Assembly: GCA_963669415.2 (NCBI GenBank)
Contig: CAXXPS010000003.1
Span: 1,488,001 to 1,552,000, forward strand
Length of the DNA stretch: 64,000 nt
DNA from: JAWKWH01 sp963669415
GTDB taxonomy: Bacteria; Pseudomonadota; Alphaproteobacteria; Rhizobiales; Rhizobiaceae
Reading direction: 5' to 3'
Of the stretch, positions 43,269 through 53,550 are shown piece after piece; within the stretch, counting starts at the first letter, position 1, and each line of letters opens with the position of its first letter. The notes beneath the pieces are model-generated. The model saw only the letters and a program-made list of their open reading frames with translations, was not told the origin of the DNA and made no database searches. The position numbers and the translations under genes are program-made.

Positions 43269-44708
43269 TTACAGGGCGAATGTCGCTGCCGCGGCTTCGG
43301 CAAGTTCGATCACCGGACCGCCAAACAGCACGTAGAACAGAACAAACGCACCGGACAAGCCAAGCACGAGCCGCAACTCACCTGCCATGGGCACGAATTC
43401 ACCGACCGGCTCGTCGAACCACATGATCTTGATGATGCGCAGATAGTAATAGGCGCCGACCACGGAAGCGAGGACACCGATGATCGCCAGCGGATAAAGA
43501 CCCGCGTTCACAGCGGCAAAAAAGACATACCATTTGCCCCAAAAACCGGCCAGCGGCGGAATGCCGGCAAGGGAGAACATCAAAATGGTCAGGACCGTGG
43601 CCATCAGCGGATTGGAAGCGGCCGTTCCCGACAAGTCATCAATAGACTCGACGTTCCCATCCTTGCGCCGCATCGCCAGAATGAATGCGAATGTACCGAG
43701 CGTCATGACCAGATAGATCAGCATGTAGATGGCTACACCGCGAATTCCTTCGGACGTGTTGGCTGCCAATCCGACCAGCGCAAAACCCATATGCGCGATC
43801 GATGAATAGGCCATCAGCCGCTTGATATTGGTCTGCCCGATCGCCGCAAACGCGCCCAGAACCATCGATGCGATTGCGATGAAGGTGATAATTTGCTGCC
43901 AGTCTGCCGAAACCGGCTCGAATGCGCCGACCGTTACGCGAACGATCAATGCCATCGCTGCCATTTTCGGCGCGGCGGCGAAGAACGCAGTTACCGGCGT
44001 TGGTGCGCCCTCATAGACATCGGGGGTCCACATGTGGAACGGAACCGCTGAAATCTTGAATGCCAGACCGGCAAGCACGAAAACGAGACCAAAAACGAGG
44101 CCAAGCTGGCGCTCACCTTCTCCGACCACCGCAGCGATCTGCGCAAATCCGGTGTGGCCCGTATAGCCATAGATCAGCGACATGCCGTAGAGCAGCATGC
44201 CCGAAGACAGGGCGCCGAGGACGAAATATTTCAATCCCGCTTCGGTTGACCGCGCACTGTCGCGGTTGATCGCGGCGATGACGTAGAGCGATAGCGACTG
44301 CAGTTCCAGGCCCAGATAGAGCGCGATCATGTCGTTGGCCGAGATCATCAACATCATGCCAAGCGTCGCCAGCACAATCAGGATTGGAAACTCAAACTTG
44401 TCGAACTTCTCGGCTTTTGCGAAACCGACTGACATGACCATGGTCACAACGGATCCGATCAGTGTCAGGATCTTCATGAAGCGGGCAAAAGAATCGACAA
44501 CAAAGGAGCCCGCGAATGCGGAGCCGTCCTGTGCGAAGACGATCATCCACGCACCGGCCGCTATCAAAAGCGCTACAGACAAGCCGGTGACGGTCGAATT
44601 GGCCCGATCATTGGAATAGACCCCGATCATCAATAGAACCATCGAACCGACGGCCAGGATGAGCTCCGGTGTGGCAAGTGTAAGGCTGTGGCTGAGTTCC
44701 GCTGTCAT
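43269..44708 (-). CDS. nuoN: NADH-quinone oxidoreductase subunit N
   Basis: A 479-residue proton-pumping antiporter-like membrane subunit of complex I. It has about 14 hydrophobic helices and the central GLELQSLSLYV motif with the conserved glutamate; a lysine-bearing helix (SAVPFHMWTPDVYEGAP) follows. It is the last nuo gene of the operon. Confidence 0.95.
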   Translation of the reverse strand: MTAELSHSLTLATPELILAVGSMVLLMIGVYSNDRANSTVTGLSVALLIAAGAWMIVFAQDGSAFAGSFVVDSFARFMKILTLIGSVVTMVMSVGFAKAEKFDKFEFPILIVLATLGMMLMISANDMIALYLGLELQSLSLYVIAAINRDSARSTEAGLKYFVLGALSSGMLLYGMSLIYGYTGHTGFAQIAAVVGEGERQLGLVFGLVFVLAGLAFKISAVPFHMWTPDVYEGAPTPVTAFFAAAPKMAAMALIVRVTVGAFEPVSADWQQIITFIAIASMVLGAFAAIGQTNIKRLMAYSSIAHMGFALVGLAANTSEGIRGVAIYMLIYLVMTLGTFAFILAMRRKDGNVESIDDLSGTAASNPLMATVLTILMFSLAGIPPLAGFWGKWYVFFAAVNAGLYPLAIIGVLASVVGAYYYLRIIKIMWFDEPVGEFVPMAGELRLVLGLSGAFVLFYVLFGGPVIELAEAAAATFAL

Positions 44709-44722
44709 GAATTCATTCCCGC

Positions 44723-46270
44723 CTATTGCGCCACGTTGAGTGAAGCCGCCATCGTTTCAGCGGCGGAGTTGACCTGAATGACCAGCGCGTTGACCGAGGC
44801 CTCGGTGGCATCAAATACCGGGGCCGGGTAGAGGCCGAAGAAGATGGTCAGAACCACAAGCGGATAGATCACTGCTTTTTCGCGCGGGCTGAGATCGAGC
44901 AGCTGCTTCAGGCTCTCCTTTTCAAGCGCGCCGAAAATCACCTTGCGATAAAGCCACAGTGCGTAGCCTGCCGACAGGATCACCCCGGTTGTCGCGAACA
45001 GCGCAACCCAGGTGTTCACGCGGAAAACGCCCATCAACGTCAAAAACTCGCCGACAAAGCCGGAAGTGCCCGGAAGCCCGACATTGGCCATGGTGAAGAT
45101 CATGAACACAACGGCGTATTTCGGCATGTTGTTGACCAGCCCGCCATAGGCGGCAATTTCGCGCGTATGCATGCGGTCATACACCACACCGACACACAGG
45201 AAGAGCGCGCCCGAGACGAGCCCGTGTGACAGCATCTGAAAGATGCCGCCCTGGATGCCCTGCATGTTCATGGCAAAGATGCCCATGGTCACGTAACCCA
45301 TATGGGCAACCGACGAATAGGCAATCAGTTTCTTCATGTCCTCCTGCATCAGTGCGACCAGCGACGTGTAGATGATCGCCACGATGGAGAGCACGAAGAT
45401 GAACGGGGCGAAATCAGCGGACGCCAACGGGAACATGGGAAGTGAGAAGCGCAGGAAACCGTAGCCGCCCATTTTCAGCAAAATGCCGGCCAGGATGACC
45501 GAGCCTGCCGTCGGCGCTTCGACATGCGCATCGGGAAGCCAGGTGTGCACTGGCCACATCGGCATCTTGACGGCGAATGAAGCGAAAAAGGCCAGCCACA
45601 GCCACCACTGCATTTCAACCGGGAAGAAATCAGGATCAGAGGCAACAGAACTGATCAGGTCGGGGATGCTGGTAGGGCTTGCCATGCCGTTTTGAGCCCC
45701 CTGCCAGAACATCGCCATGATGGCGATCAGCATCAGCACCGAGCCAAGCAGCGTATAAAGGAAGAACTTGAACGATGCATAGACCCGCCGCTTACCGCCC
45801 CAAACACCAATGATGATGAACATCGGGATCAGGCCTGCTTCGAAGAACACGTAGAACAGCACGATATCGAGCGCGCAGAAGACGCCGATCATCAGTGTTT
45901 CAAGGATCAGGAAGGCGATCATGTATTCCTTGACGCGGTGCTCGATTGCCTGCCACGAGGCCAGGATGCAGAGCGGCATCAGGAAGGTTGTCAGGATGAC
46001 AAACAGCATGGAAATGCCATCGACGCCCATTCGGTAGGAGATGCCCGAATCCAGCCATTCATAGGTTTCGAGCATCTGGAACCCGGGTACGGAATTATCG
46101 AAATCGATCCAGATAAACAGCGACAATACGAAGGTGAAAACCGTTGTCAGCAGCGCGACATGACGAATGTTCTTGCGCGTGATCTCACTGTCATCGCGGA
46201 TCAACAGGATCAGAAACGCGCCGACAAGCGGCAGAAACGTGACCGTCGATAGAATTGGCCAACCCGTCAT
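44723..46270 (-). CDS. nuoM: NADH-quinone oxidoreductase subunit M
   Basis: A 515-residue antiporter-like membrane subunit of complex I with the conserved MPMWPVHTWLPDAHVEAPTAG segment and YSSVAHMGYV. The start overlaps the nuoL stop by one base (TGATG). The protein ends with an Ala-rich cytoplasmic/periplasmic tail. It sits between nuoL and nuoN. Confidence 0.95.
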   Translation of the reverse strand: MTGWPILSTVTFLPLVGAFLILLIRDDSEITRKNIRHVALLTTVFTFVLSLFIWIDFDNSVPGFQMLETYEWLDSGISYRMGVDGISMLFVILTTFLMPLCILASWQAIEHRVKEYMIAFLILETLMIGVFCALDIVLFYVFFEAGLIPMFIIIGVWGGKRRVYASFKFFLYTLLGSVLMLIAIMAMFWQGAQNGMASPTSIPDLISSVASDPDFFPVEMQWWLWLAFFASFAVKMPMWPVHTWLPDAHVEAPTAGSVILAGILLKMGGYGFLRFSLPMFPLASADFAPFIFVLSIVAIIYTSLVALMQEDMKKLIAYSSVAHMGYVTMGIFAMNMQGIQGGIFQMLSHGLVSGALFLCVGVVYDRMHTREIAAYGGLVNNMPKYAVVFMIFTMANVGLPGTSGFVGEFLTLMGVFRVNTWVALFATTGVILSAGYALWLYRKVIFGALEKESLKQLLDLSPREKAVIYPLVVLTIFFGLYPAPVFDATEASVNALVIQVNSAAETMAASLNVAQ

Positions 46271-48264
46271 CAGAAAGCGCTCCCGAGCATCATCCAGGTG
46301 ACGAGTGCGGCAACACCGATCAGCATGGCGAAGGCATAGTGGTACAGGTATCCGGTCTGAAGGCGGACCACACGTTGTGTCATGTCGAGCACGCGGGCCG
46401 AGACACCGTCAGGCCCAAAGCCGTCGATCAGCCAACCATCTCCGCGCTTCCACAGGAAGTGGCCCAGCCGCTTGGCCGGATTGACGAAAAGGAAGTCATA
46501 CAGTTCGTCGAAGTACCACTTGTTCAAAAGGAACTTGTAGAGACCGTCATGCTGCTCAGCGAGCCGCTTTGGTGACTCTGGTGAGCGAATGTAGAAGTGC
46601 CAGGCGACCAGCAGTCCCAACAGCATGGCAACGAACGGGCTCAGCTTCACCAGGAACGGAACATGGTGGAACTCTTCCAATATGTGGTTGTCAGGAAGCG
46701 TAAACAGGGATTCTTTCCAGAAATGCGCATATTCATGACCGAAGAACACGTCCTGGAAGAGGATGCCAGCGAAGAGTGCTCCAGCAGCGAGAATATAAAG
46801 CGGCACCAGCATGACCTGGGGCGATTCATGCACATGGTGCATGACGTCGGCGGAAGCGCGCGGCTTGCCGTGGAAGGTCATGAAGATCAGGCGCCATGAG
46901 TAGAAGCTGGTGAAACACGCAGCGACAACCAGCAGTCCAAAGGCATAGGTCGCAGCAGGATTGTGCGAAGCAAACGCACTCTCGATGATGAAGTCTTTCG
47001 AGAAGAACCCGGCGGTACCGATGATCGTGCCCGGAATGCCGACACCTGTCAGTGCAACCGTGCCGATGACCATCATCCAGTAAGTGGTCGGTATCAGGGT
47101 GCGCAATCCACCCATCTTGCGCATGTCCTGCTCATCGGAAACAGCGTGGATTACCGAACCGGATCCAAGGAACAGCAGCGCCTTGAAAAAGGCGTGTGTA
47201 AACAGGTGAAAGATCGCCGCGCCGTACGCGCCGACACCCAAAGCAACAAACATGTAGCCGAGCTGCGAGCAGGTCGAATAGGCGATCACCCGCTTGATGT
47301 CGTTCTGGACCAATCCCACAGTCGCAGCAAAGAATGCGGTTGTCGCTCCGACGATTACCACGACTGTCAATGCCGTGTGCGACAGTTCGAACAGCGGTGA
47401 CAAGCGGGCGACCATAAAGACGCCGGCGGTGACCATGGTCGCCGCGTGGATAAGGGCGGAGACCGGGGTCGGGCCCTCCATGGCATCCGGCAGCCAGGTG
47501 TGAAGCAGGAACTGCGCCGATTTGCCCATCGCGCCCATGAACAACAACAGGCAGACAATGGTCAGCGCAGTTTCACGGCCAAGCTCATATCCAAGGAAAT
47601 TCAGCACCACCTCGCCCTCGACGACCGCCTGACCGGGCTGAGGCAGGTAGGTCGCCGCATTGGCGAACACGGTTCCGAGATTGACAGACCCGAAGAGCAC
47701 GAACACACCAAAAATGCCCATCGCAAAGCCAAAATCGCCGACACGGTTGACGATGAATGCCTTGATGGCCGCAGCGTTGGCGCTCGGCTTCTTGAACCAG
47801 AATCCAATCAGCAGATAGGAAGCAACGCCCACACCTTCCCAGCCAAAGAACATCTGGATCAGATTGTCCGATGTCACCAGCATCAGCATGGCAAATGTGA
47901 AGAAAGACAGATAGGCAAAGAAACGCGGCCGGTGCGGGTCGTTGTGCATGTAGCCAATCGAGTAGATATGCACCAATGCCGAGACGGTATTGACGACGAC
48001 CAGCATCACCACGGTCAGCGTATCGATGCGGAACGCCCAATCGACCTCAAGTCCGCCTGAATTGATAAAGCGCAAAACGGGAATCGATTGCGCGCCGGCC
48101 TGATCGCTGAAACCGACGGAGAAGAAAGCTACCCACGACAGGATTGCCGAAACCACCAGCAAGCCGGAGGTGATGTATTCGCAGCCTTTGGCACCAATCG
48201 ATTTGCCGCCGAGGCCGGCAATCAGGAAGCCAATCAGGGGCAGGAAGACAATGGCGTGATACAT
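46270..48264 (-). CDS. nuoL: NADH-quinone oxidoreductase subunit L
   Basis: A 664-residue membrane subunit that carries the long lateral helix of complex I. It has FLLHTWLPDAMEGPTPVSALIH and STCSQLGYMFVALG motifs, and a long C-terminal extension after the antiporter core. Its length is normal for NuoL. It starts 10 bp after nuoK. Confidence 0.95.
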   Translation of the reverse strand: MYHAIVFLPLIGFLIAGLGGKSIGAKGCEYITSGLLVVSAILSWVAFFSVGFSDQAGAQSIPVLRFINSGGLEVDWAFRIDTLTVVMLVVVNTVSALVHIYSIGYMHNDPHRPRFFAYLSFFTFAMLMLVTSDNLIQMFFGWEGVGVASYLLIGFWFKKPSANAAAIKAFIVNRVGDFGFAMGIFGVFVLFGSVNLGTVFANAATYLPQPGQAVVEGEVVLNFLGYELGRETALTIVCLLLFMGAMGKSAQFLLHTWLPDAMEGPTPVSALIHAATMVTAGVFMVARLSPLFELSHTALTVVVIVGATTAFFAATVGLVQNDIKRVIAYSTCSQLGYMFVALGVGAYGAAIFHLFTHAFFKALLFLGSGSVIHAVSDEQDMRKMGGLRTLIPTTYWMMVIGTVALTGVGIPGTIIGTAGFFSKDFIIESAFASHNPAATYAFGLLVVAACFTSFYSWRLIFMTFHGKPRASADVMHHVHESPQVMLVPLYILAAGALFAGILFQDVFFGHEYAHFWKESLFTLPDNHILEEFHHVPFLVKLSPFVAMLLGLLVAWHFYIRSPESPKRLAEQHDGLYKFLLNKWYFDELYDFLFVNPAKRLGHFLWKRGDGWLIDGFGPDGVSARVLDMTQRVVRLQTGYLYHYAFAMLIGVAALVTWMMLGSAF

Positions 48265-48274
48265 GAAGTGTCCC

Positions 48275-48583
48275 CTACCCCTTCATCATGTTGACATCTT
48301 CAACGGCAATCGAACCACGGTTGCGGAAGAAGACAACGAGAATTGCAAGACCGATGGCCGCTTCGGCAGCGGCAACGGTCAGTACGAATAGTGCGAAAAC
48401 CTGCCCGACCAGGTCACCAAGCACGGCAGAGAACGCAACGAAATTGATGTTGACTGCCAGCAGGATCAGTTCAACCGACATCAAGATGATGATGACGTTT
48501 TTCTTGTTCAGGAAAATGCCGAACACGCCGAGCGTGAACAGAACGGCTGAAAGCGTGAGGAAATGGGAGATACCAACAGTCAT
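48275..48583 (-). CDS. nuoK: NADH-quinone oxidoreductase subunit K
   Basis: A 102-residue membrane subunit of complex I with three helices and the essential glutamates in ILMSVELILLAVNI and TVAAAEAAIGLAI. It lies 2 bp after nuoJ. Confidence 0.95.
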   Translation of the reverse strand: MTVGISHFLTLSAVLFTLGVFGIFLNKKNVIIILMSVELILLAVNINFVAFSAVLGDLVGQVFALFVLTVAAAEAAIGLAILVVFFRNRGSIAVEDVNMMKG

Positions 48584-48585
48584 CT

Positions 48586-49206
48586 TTAAATCCCCTTTCC
48601 TGACTCGACTTTTTTTATTTCGATAGCCGTCTCAGGCGTACGAGCTACCTGCGCGGGAATCGACTGGCGCTTGACGTTCTCCTTGTGGCGCAACGTCAAG
48701 ACGATTGCGCCGATCATGGCCACCAACAGCACCATGCCGGCAATCTGGAAGAAGTGGATGTAGTCGGTATAGAGAATGTCGCCGAGAGCCGCTGTGTTAT
48801 GCCGCTCGGCAATGTCAGGTGTCGGCTTGGCGACCGTTTGCGCAAGCTCCGGCGAAAAGACATATCCGCCCACCACGATGACCAGTTCGGCGGCCAGCAC
48901 AATGCCGACCAAGGCGCCGATTGGCGCATAGTGCAGCGCGCCCTTCTTCAACTCGGCAAAGTCGACATCGAGCATCATCACAACGAACAGGAAGAGCACG
49001 GCTACCGCACCGACGTAAACGACGAGCAATATCATCGCGAGGAATTCCGCACCGGTCAGCAGGAACAATGCTGCGGCGTTGAAAAAGGTCAGAATCAGGT
49101 ACAGCACGGAGTGCACCGGATTGCGCGCCGAAATGACCATGAAGGCCGCGGCGACCGCAATGAAGGCGAACAGATAAAAGAATATCGCCTCTAATCCTGT
49201 CAGCAT
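48586..49206 (-). CDS. nuoJ: NADH-quinone oxidoreductase subunit J
   Basis: A 206-residue membrane subunit with five helices; the VVYVGAVAVLFLFVVMML motif (pi-bulge helix 3 region) is clear, and a hydrophilic C-terminal tail of about 30 residues follows. A 53-bp gap separates it from nuoI. Confidence 0.94.
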   Translation of the reverse strand: MLTGLEAIFFYLFAFIAVAAAFMVISARNPVHSVLYLILTFFNAAALFLLTGAEFLAMILLVVYVGAVAVLFLFVVMMLDVDFAELKKGALHYAPIGALVGIVLAAELVIVVGGYVFSPELAQTVAKPTPDIAERHNTAALGDILYTDYIHFFQIAGMVLLVAMIGAIVLTLRHKENVKRQSIPAQVARTPETAIEIKKVESGKGI

Positions 49207-49259
49207 CGGGTCCCCCGATTTCCTTTCCCACCGGCGCCAATCCTGCCGGCAATTCTCAC

Positions 49260-49751
49260 TCAGCGATACGGCGCATCCATTGCGATGTTGGCCGCGATCT
49301 CACGTTCCCACCTGTCGCCATTGGCGAGCAGCTTGTCCTTGTCGTAGTATAGTTCCTCGCGCGTCTCGGTCGCGAATTCGAAATTTGGTCCCTCAACAAT
49401 CGCATCAACCGGACATGCCTCCTGGCAGAAGCCGCAATAGATGCATTTGACCATGTCGATGTCGTAGCGAACGGTGCGGCGCGTGCCGTCATTGCGCCGC
49501 GGGCCTGCCTCGATGGTGATCGCCTGCGCCGGGCAAATCGCCTCACACAGCTTGCACGCAATACAGCGTTCCTCACCATTGGGATAGCGGCGCAGAGCGT
49601 GCTCGCCACGGAATCGCGGCGAAACCGGTCCTTTTTCATGCGGATAGTTGATCGTGTATTTGGGCCGGAAGAACTGGCGCATGGTAAGCAGAAAGGCGCC
49701 GGCGAAATCAGCCAGCAGCATCGACTTGGCAGCTTGAGCGATCAGGTTCAT
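49260..49751 (-). CDS. nuoI: NADH-quinone oxidoreductase subunit I
   Basis: A 163-residue ferredoxin-like subunit with two 4Fe-4S motifs (clusters N6a/N6b): CIACKLCEAICP (Cys 63, 66, 69, 73) and CIYCGFCQEACP (Cys 103, 106, 109, 113). The start overlaps the stop of the 64-residue membrane gene by one base. Confidence 0.96.
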   Translation of the reverse strand: MNLIAQAAKSMLLADFAGAFLLTMRQFFRPKYTINYPHEKGPVSPRFRGEHALRRYPNGEERCIACKLCEAICPAQAITIEAGPRRNDGTRRTVRYDIDMVKCIYCGFCQEACPVDAIVEGPNFEFATETREELYYDKDKLLANGDRWEREIAANIAMDAPYR

Positions 49752-49945
49752 CAGGCGTCTCCCATCACCAGCGGCGCGACGAACCAGCCGATCAGCGGCA
49801 GGATCAACAGCTGAACAAGGCCGACGACGCGCAACACTTTTCGTGTTTCCGCCAATTCCACCCGCTCCGAAAGGCGCTGCAGAAAGGCGAACTCGACGAC
49901 CGCCAAAACCAGACCGATTGCCGCTCCGATGAGTTTGACCGCCAT
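49751..49945 (-). CDS. Small membrane protein encoded between nuoH and nuoI
   Basis: A 64-residue protein (MAVKLIGAAIGLVLAVVEF...) with two hydrophobic helices (about 3-20 and 41-60) joined by a charged loop QRLSERVELAETRK. Its ATG overlaps the nuoH stop (TGATG) and its TGA overlaps the nuoI ATG, so translation is tightly coupled to both. It is not a standard complex I subunit, and I recognise no family. Confidence 0.7.
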   Translation of the reverse strand: MAVKLIGAAIGLVLAVVEFAFLQRLSERVELAETRKVLRVVGLVQLLILPLIGWFVAPLVMGDA

Positions 49946-50991
49946 CACGCCACCCATCCGGTAAACTTCAACACGGCGGCGGTAGCGACGACCATGAACA
50001 GCGAAATCGGCAGGAATACTTTCCAGCCAAGGCGCATCAACTGATCGTAGCGGTAGCGCGGCACGAAGGTCTTGACCATGGAGAACATGAAGAACACCGC
50101 GGTCAATTTGAAAACAAACCAGAAAACACCGGGCACCCAGGTGAACGGCGCAAAATCGAATGGCGGCAGCCATCCTCCCAGGAACAGGATCGTCGTCAGC
50201 GCGCACATCAGCAATATGGCGATGTACTCGCCCAGCATGAACAGCAAATAAGGCGTCGACGAATACTCAATCATGTGGCCGGCGACCAACTCGGACTCCG
50301 CCTCCACCAGATCGAAGGGTGGTCGGTTGGTCTCGGCCAGGGCTGAGATAAAGAAGATGATGAACATCGGGAACAGGCCGAGCCAATGCCAATCCAGGAA
50401 CGTATTGGGAAGGCCGAGGCGGGTTCCAAGCCCGTCCTGTTGAGACAGGACTATATCGGACAGGTTCAGCGAGCCGACACAGAGCAAAACCGTGATGATG
50501 ACAAAACCGATAGAGACTTCGTAGGAGACCATCTGGGCCGCGGAGCGAAGCGCACCGAGGAACGGATATTTCGAGTTGGAGGCCCAACCGCCCATAATGA
50601 CGCCGTAGACCTCAAGCGAAGAGATGGCAAAGACGTAGAGAATACCGACATTGATGCTGGCAACCGCCCAACCTTCGTCAAACGGTATTACGGCCCATGC
50701 GGCCAGCGCGAGGACGGCGGAAACCACCGGAGCCAGGATGAACACACCCTTGTTGGCGCCGGATGGGATGATCGGTTCCTTGACGACGAATTTGAGGAAA
50801 TCGGCAAAGGATTGCAGCAGCCCCCAGGGGCCGACGACGTTCGGACCGCGACGCAACATGACGGCGGCCCAGACCTTTCGATCGAACCAGAGAATGAAGG
50901 CGGTGAAGATAAGGAGCGCGACCAGCACCAACACCGACTGCGCGACGATGATGATCGCTGGCCAGACATAGGTGATAAAGAAGAGTTCCAT
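49945..50991 (-). CDS. nuoH: NADH-quinone oxidoreductase subunit H
   Basis: A 348-residue membrane subunit that forms the quinone cavity. Motifs: RRGPNVVGPWGLLQ, ALAETNRPPFDLVEAESELVAG (the acidic quinone-channel loop) and YEVSIGF. The ATG at 50991 is 8 bp after the nuoG stop; a longer in-frame ATG (51045) overlaps nuoG. Confidence 0.95.
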   Translation of the reverse strand: MELFFITYVWPAIIIVAQSVLVLVALLIFTAFILWFDRKVWAAVMLRRGPNVVGPWGLLQSFADFLKFVVKEPIIPSGANKGVFILAPVVSAVLALAAWAVIPFDEGWAVASINVGILYVFAISSLEVYGVIMGGWASNSKYPFLGALRSAAQMVSYEVSIGFVIITVLLCVGSLNLSDIVLSQQDGLGTRLGLPNTFLDWHWLGLFPMFIIFFISALAETNRPPFDLVEAESELVAGHMIEYSSTPYLLFMLGEYIAILLMCALTTILFLGGWLPPFDFAPFTWVPGVFWFVFKLTAVFFMFSMVKTFVPRYRYDQLMRLGWKVFLPISLFMVVATAAVLKFTGWVA

Positions 50992-50999
50992 ATCTGTCC

Positions 51000-53081
51000 C
51001 TATTCCGCAGCCTGTTTGAACCCGCCGGCGGCGAGTTGCGAGCATTCCGCCATTACCGCGGAGGCGCGCGCGATCGGGTTTGTCAGATAGAAGTCTTTGA
51101 CCGGAGAGGCAAATGCTGATTTGCCGGTGCGTCCGCTTGTCCCGGCCAATTTCGCAATATCATCGGTCTTACCAGCCTCGATTTCGTCGATTTGCGCCAG
51201 ATGCGGATACTGTTCGTAGAGACTGGCACGAAGTTGGGTGAGTGAGTCGAAGGGCAGTTTGTGACCAAGCACGTCGGATAGTGCGCGCAGGATGGCCCAG
51301 TCTTCCTTGGCCTCTCCCGGCGCAAACGCGGCTCGGTTGGTCATCTGCACCCTACCCTCAGTATTGACATAGGTTCCCGACTTTTCGGTGTAGGTGGAAG
51401 CCGGAAGGATCACATCGGCGCGATGCGCACCTGCATCACCATGGGTTCCGATGTAAACGGTGAAAGCATCACCGGTCTTCTTCATGTCGATTTCATCGGC
51501 GCCAAGCAGGAACAGCACGTCCGTATCACCGAGCATCGCCGAGAGATCCTTGCCGCCCTCACAAGGCACGAAACCGATATCAAGTCCGCCGACGCGGGCC
51601 GCCGCGGTGTGAAGGACGCCGAAACCGTTCCAGTCAGCCGTCAACGCGCCGGCTTTCCTGGCAACTTCCGCCGCAAGCGACAGCACCGTTTTGCCGTCGG
51701 ATCTGGACAACGCACCTTGACCAACGATGATCATGGGGCGTTCAGCTTTCTTCAACGTTGCGAAGAACTTGCCCTTGCCTGACGCCAGTTCCTTCAGCGT
51801 TTCCGGTCCGGCGCCAAGTTGTTCGTAGTCATAGCGCAAATCACCTACGTCGCCGATGACACCAACCGGGAAGTTATCCATGCGCCAGCGCTTGCGAATG
51901 CGGGCGTTCAGCACCGACGCCTCGAAACGCGGATTGGCGCCGACGATCAACAGAGCGTCGGCATCTTCAATGCCATCGATTGTCGGATTGAAGATGTAGC
52001 TGGCACGGCCGTTTGACGGATCGAGCGCAGCGCCATCCTGGCGGCAATCAGTATTGGCCGAACCAAGTGACGCCATCAACTGCTTGAGCGCATACATCTC
52101 TTCGACCGCTGCCAGATCGCCGGCAATCGCACCGATGCGGTCGCCTGAAACGCCATCCAGCGCTGATTTGACTGCAGCGAACGCTTCGGGCCAGCTTGCC
52201 GACTGCAGTTTTCCTGCCTTGCGCACATAGGGCTTGTCGAGGCGCTGCGATCGCAATCCATCCCAGATAAAACGCGTCTTGTCGGAAATCCATTCCTCGT
52301 TCACCGCCTCGTTCAGCCTCGGCATGACGCGCATGACCTCACGGCCGCGCGTGTCGACCCGAATAGCCGAACCGACTGCGTCCATCACATCGATGGATTC
52401 CGTCTTGTTCAGCTCCCAGGGCCGCGCCTGAAACGCGTAAGGTTTTGAGGTCAGCGCACCCACCGGACACAGATCAATGACATTGCCCTGCAGTTCCGAG
52501 GTCATCGCGCTTTCAAGATAGGTGGTGATTTCGGCATCTTCGCCACGGCCCAGCAGCCCAAGTTCGGAAATGCCGGCAACCTCGGTGGTGAACCGGACAC
52601 AACGTGTGCAGTGGATGCAGCGGGTCATGATCGTCTTGACCAGCGGGCCGATATATTTGTCCTCCACCGCGCGCTTGTTTTCAGCGTAGCGCGAAGCATC
52701 GACCCCAAACGCCATGGCCTGGTCCTGCAAATCGCATTCGCCACCTTGATCGCAGATCGGACAATCGAGCGGATGGTTGATCAGCAGGAACTCCATCACG
52801 CCTTCACGGGCCTTCTTGACCATCGGCGTATTAGTAAACACTTCCGGAGGCTCGCCATTGGGACCGGGCCGTAGATCGCGCACACCCATGGCGCAGGAAG
52901 CTGCCGGCTTGGGCGGTCCGCCCTTCACCTCGACCAGGCACATGCGGCAGTTGCCGGCAATCGACAACCGCTCATGGAAACAGAAACGCGGCACTTCCGC
53001 ACCAGCCGCTTCAGCCGCCTGCAGAAGCGTATAGTGATCGGGAACCTCGACCTCGTTGCCGTCGACTTTTATGACTGCCAT
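51000..53081 (-). CDS. nuoG: NADH-quinone oxidoreductase subunit G
   Basis: The 693-residue iron-sulfur subunit. N-terminal 2Fe-2S ligands appear as RFCFHERLSIAGNCRMC, then the histidine-containing 4Fe-4S region (HPLDCPICDQGGECDLQ) and a ferredoxin-like CIHCTRCVRF segment. A molybdopterin-oxidoreductase-like domain without cofactor follows. The length is that of mitochondrial-type NuoG. Confidence 0.95.
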   Translation of the reverse strand: MAVIKVDGNEVEVPDHYTLLQAAEAAGAEVPRFCFHERLSIAGNCRMCLVEVKGGPPKPAASCAMGVRDLRPGPNGEPPEVFTNTPMVKKAREGVMEFLLINHPLDCPICDQGGECDLQDQAMAFGVDASRYAENKRAVEDKYIGPLVKTIMTRCIHCTRCVRFTTEVAGISELGLLGRGEDAEITTYLESAMTSELQGNVIDLCPVGALTSKPYAFQARPWELNKTESIDVMDAVGSAIRVDTRGREVMRVMPRLNEAVNEEWISDKTRFIWDGLRSQRLDKPYVRKAGKLQSASWPEAFAAVKSALDGVSGDRIGAIAGDLAAVEEMYALKQLMASLGSANTDCRQDGAALDPSNGRASYIFNPTIDGIEDADALLIVGANPRFEASVLNARIRKRWRMDNFPVGVIGDVGDLRYDYEQLGAGPETLKELASGKGKFFATLKKAERPMIIVGQGALSRSDGKTVLSLAAEVARKAGALTADWNGFGVLHTAAARVGGLDIGFVPCEGGKDLSAMLGDTDVLFLLGADEIDMKKTGDAFTVYIGTHGDAGAHRADVILPASTYTEKSGTYVNTEGRVQMTNRAAFAPGEAKEDWAILRALSDVLGHKLPFDSLTQLRASLYEQYPHLAQIDEIEAGKTDDIAKLAGTSGRTGKSAFASPVKDFYLTNPIARASAVMAECSQLAAGGFKQAAE

Positions 53082-53120
53082 TACCGCTTGTCCCTGCTGA
53101 GATTTGCCGCTGTCATATCC

Positions 53121-53540
53121 TCACCCAAACACCGCTACGACTGCCAAAACTGCGATTGCCACAATCGCGGCTGCACTCATGATCGAGAGATTTGTGCGCA
53201 ATCCGCCGTAAGGTGCGCCGATCTTGCGGAAATAGGCGAACGTATAAACCAGCCTGATAACCAGAACCACCGAAGCAAACAGGTTGACCCAAAACGCGCT
53301 CGCACCGGCGAGGATTGCCGCGAAGGTCACAACGGCGAAAATGCCAAGAATCTCGACACCGTTCATGTAAGCGCGATCGATCCGGTAGGCTTGATCGTCG
53401 TAGTCTGCTTCATGTCCTTGCCCAGGCATCATCTTTTTTGCACCCTTGCGAATACCGGTCATTGCATTCAGCACCTGCGCCAGAACTGCAAACAGCACCA
53501 CCGACAGGATTGCGTGCCCATAGTCTGAGAATTGCTCCAT
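53121..53540 (-). CDS. MAPEG-family membrane protein
   Basis: A 139-residue protein with four hydrophobic helices. The segment AYRIDRAYMNGVEILGIF matches the MAPEG (eicosanoid and glutathione metabolism) pattern of an E/R-containing helix, and RLVYTFAYFRKIG is near the end. It lies between nuoF and nuoG, 40 bp from nuoG, and is presumably co-transcribed. Activity is unknown. Confidence 0.78.
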   Translation of the reverse strand: MEQFSDYGHAILSVVLFAVLAQVLNAMTGIRKGAKKMMPGQGHEADYDDQAYRIDRAYMNGVEILGIFAVVTFAAILAGASAFWVNLFASVVLVIRLVYTFAYFRKIGAPYGGLRTNLSIMSAAAIVAIAVLAVVAVFG

Positions 53541-53550
53541 GCGCCGCCTC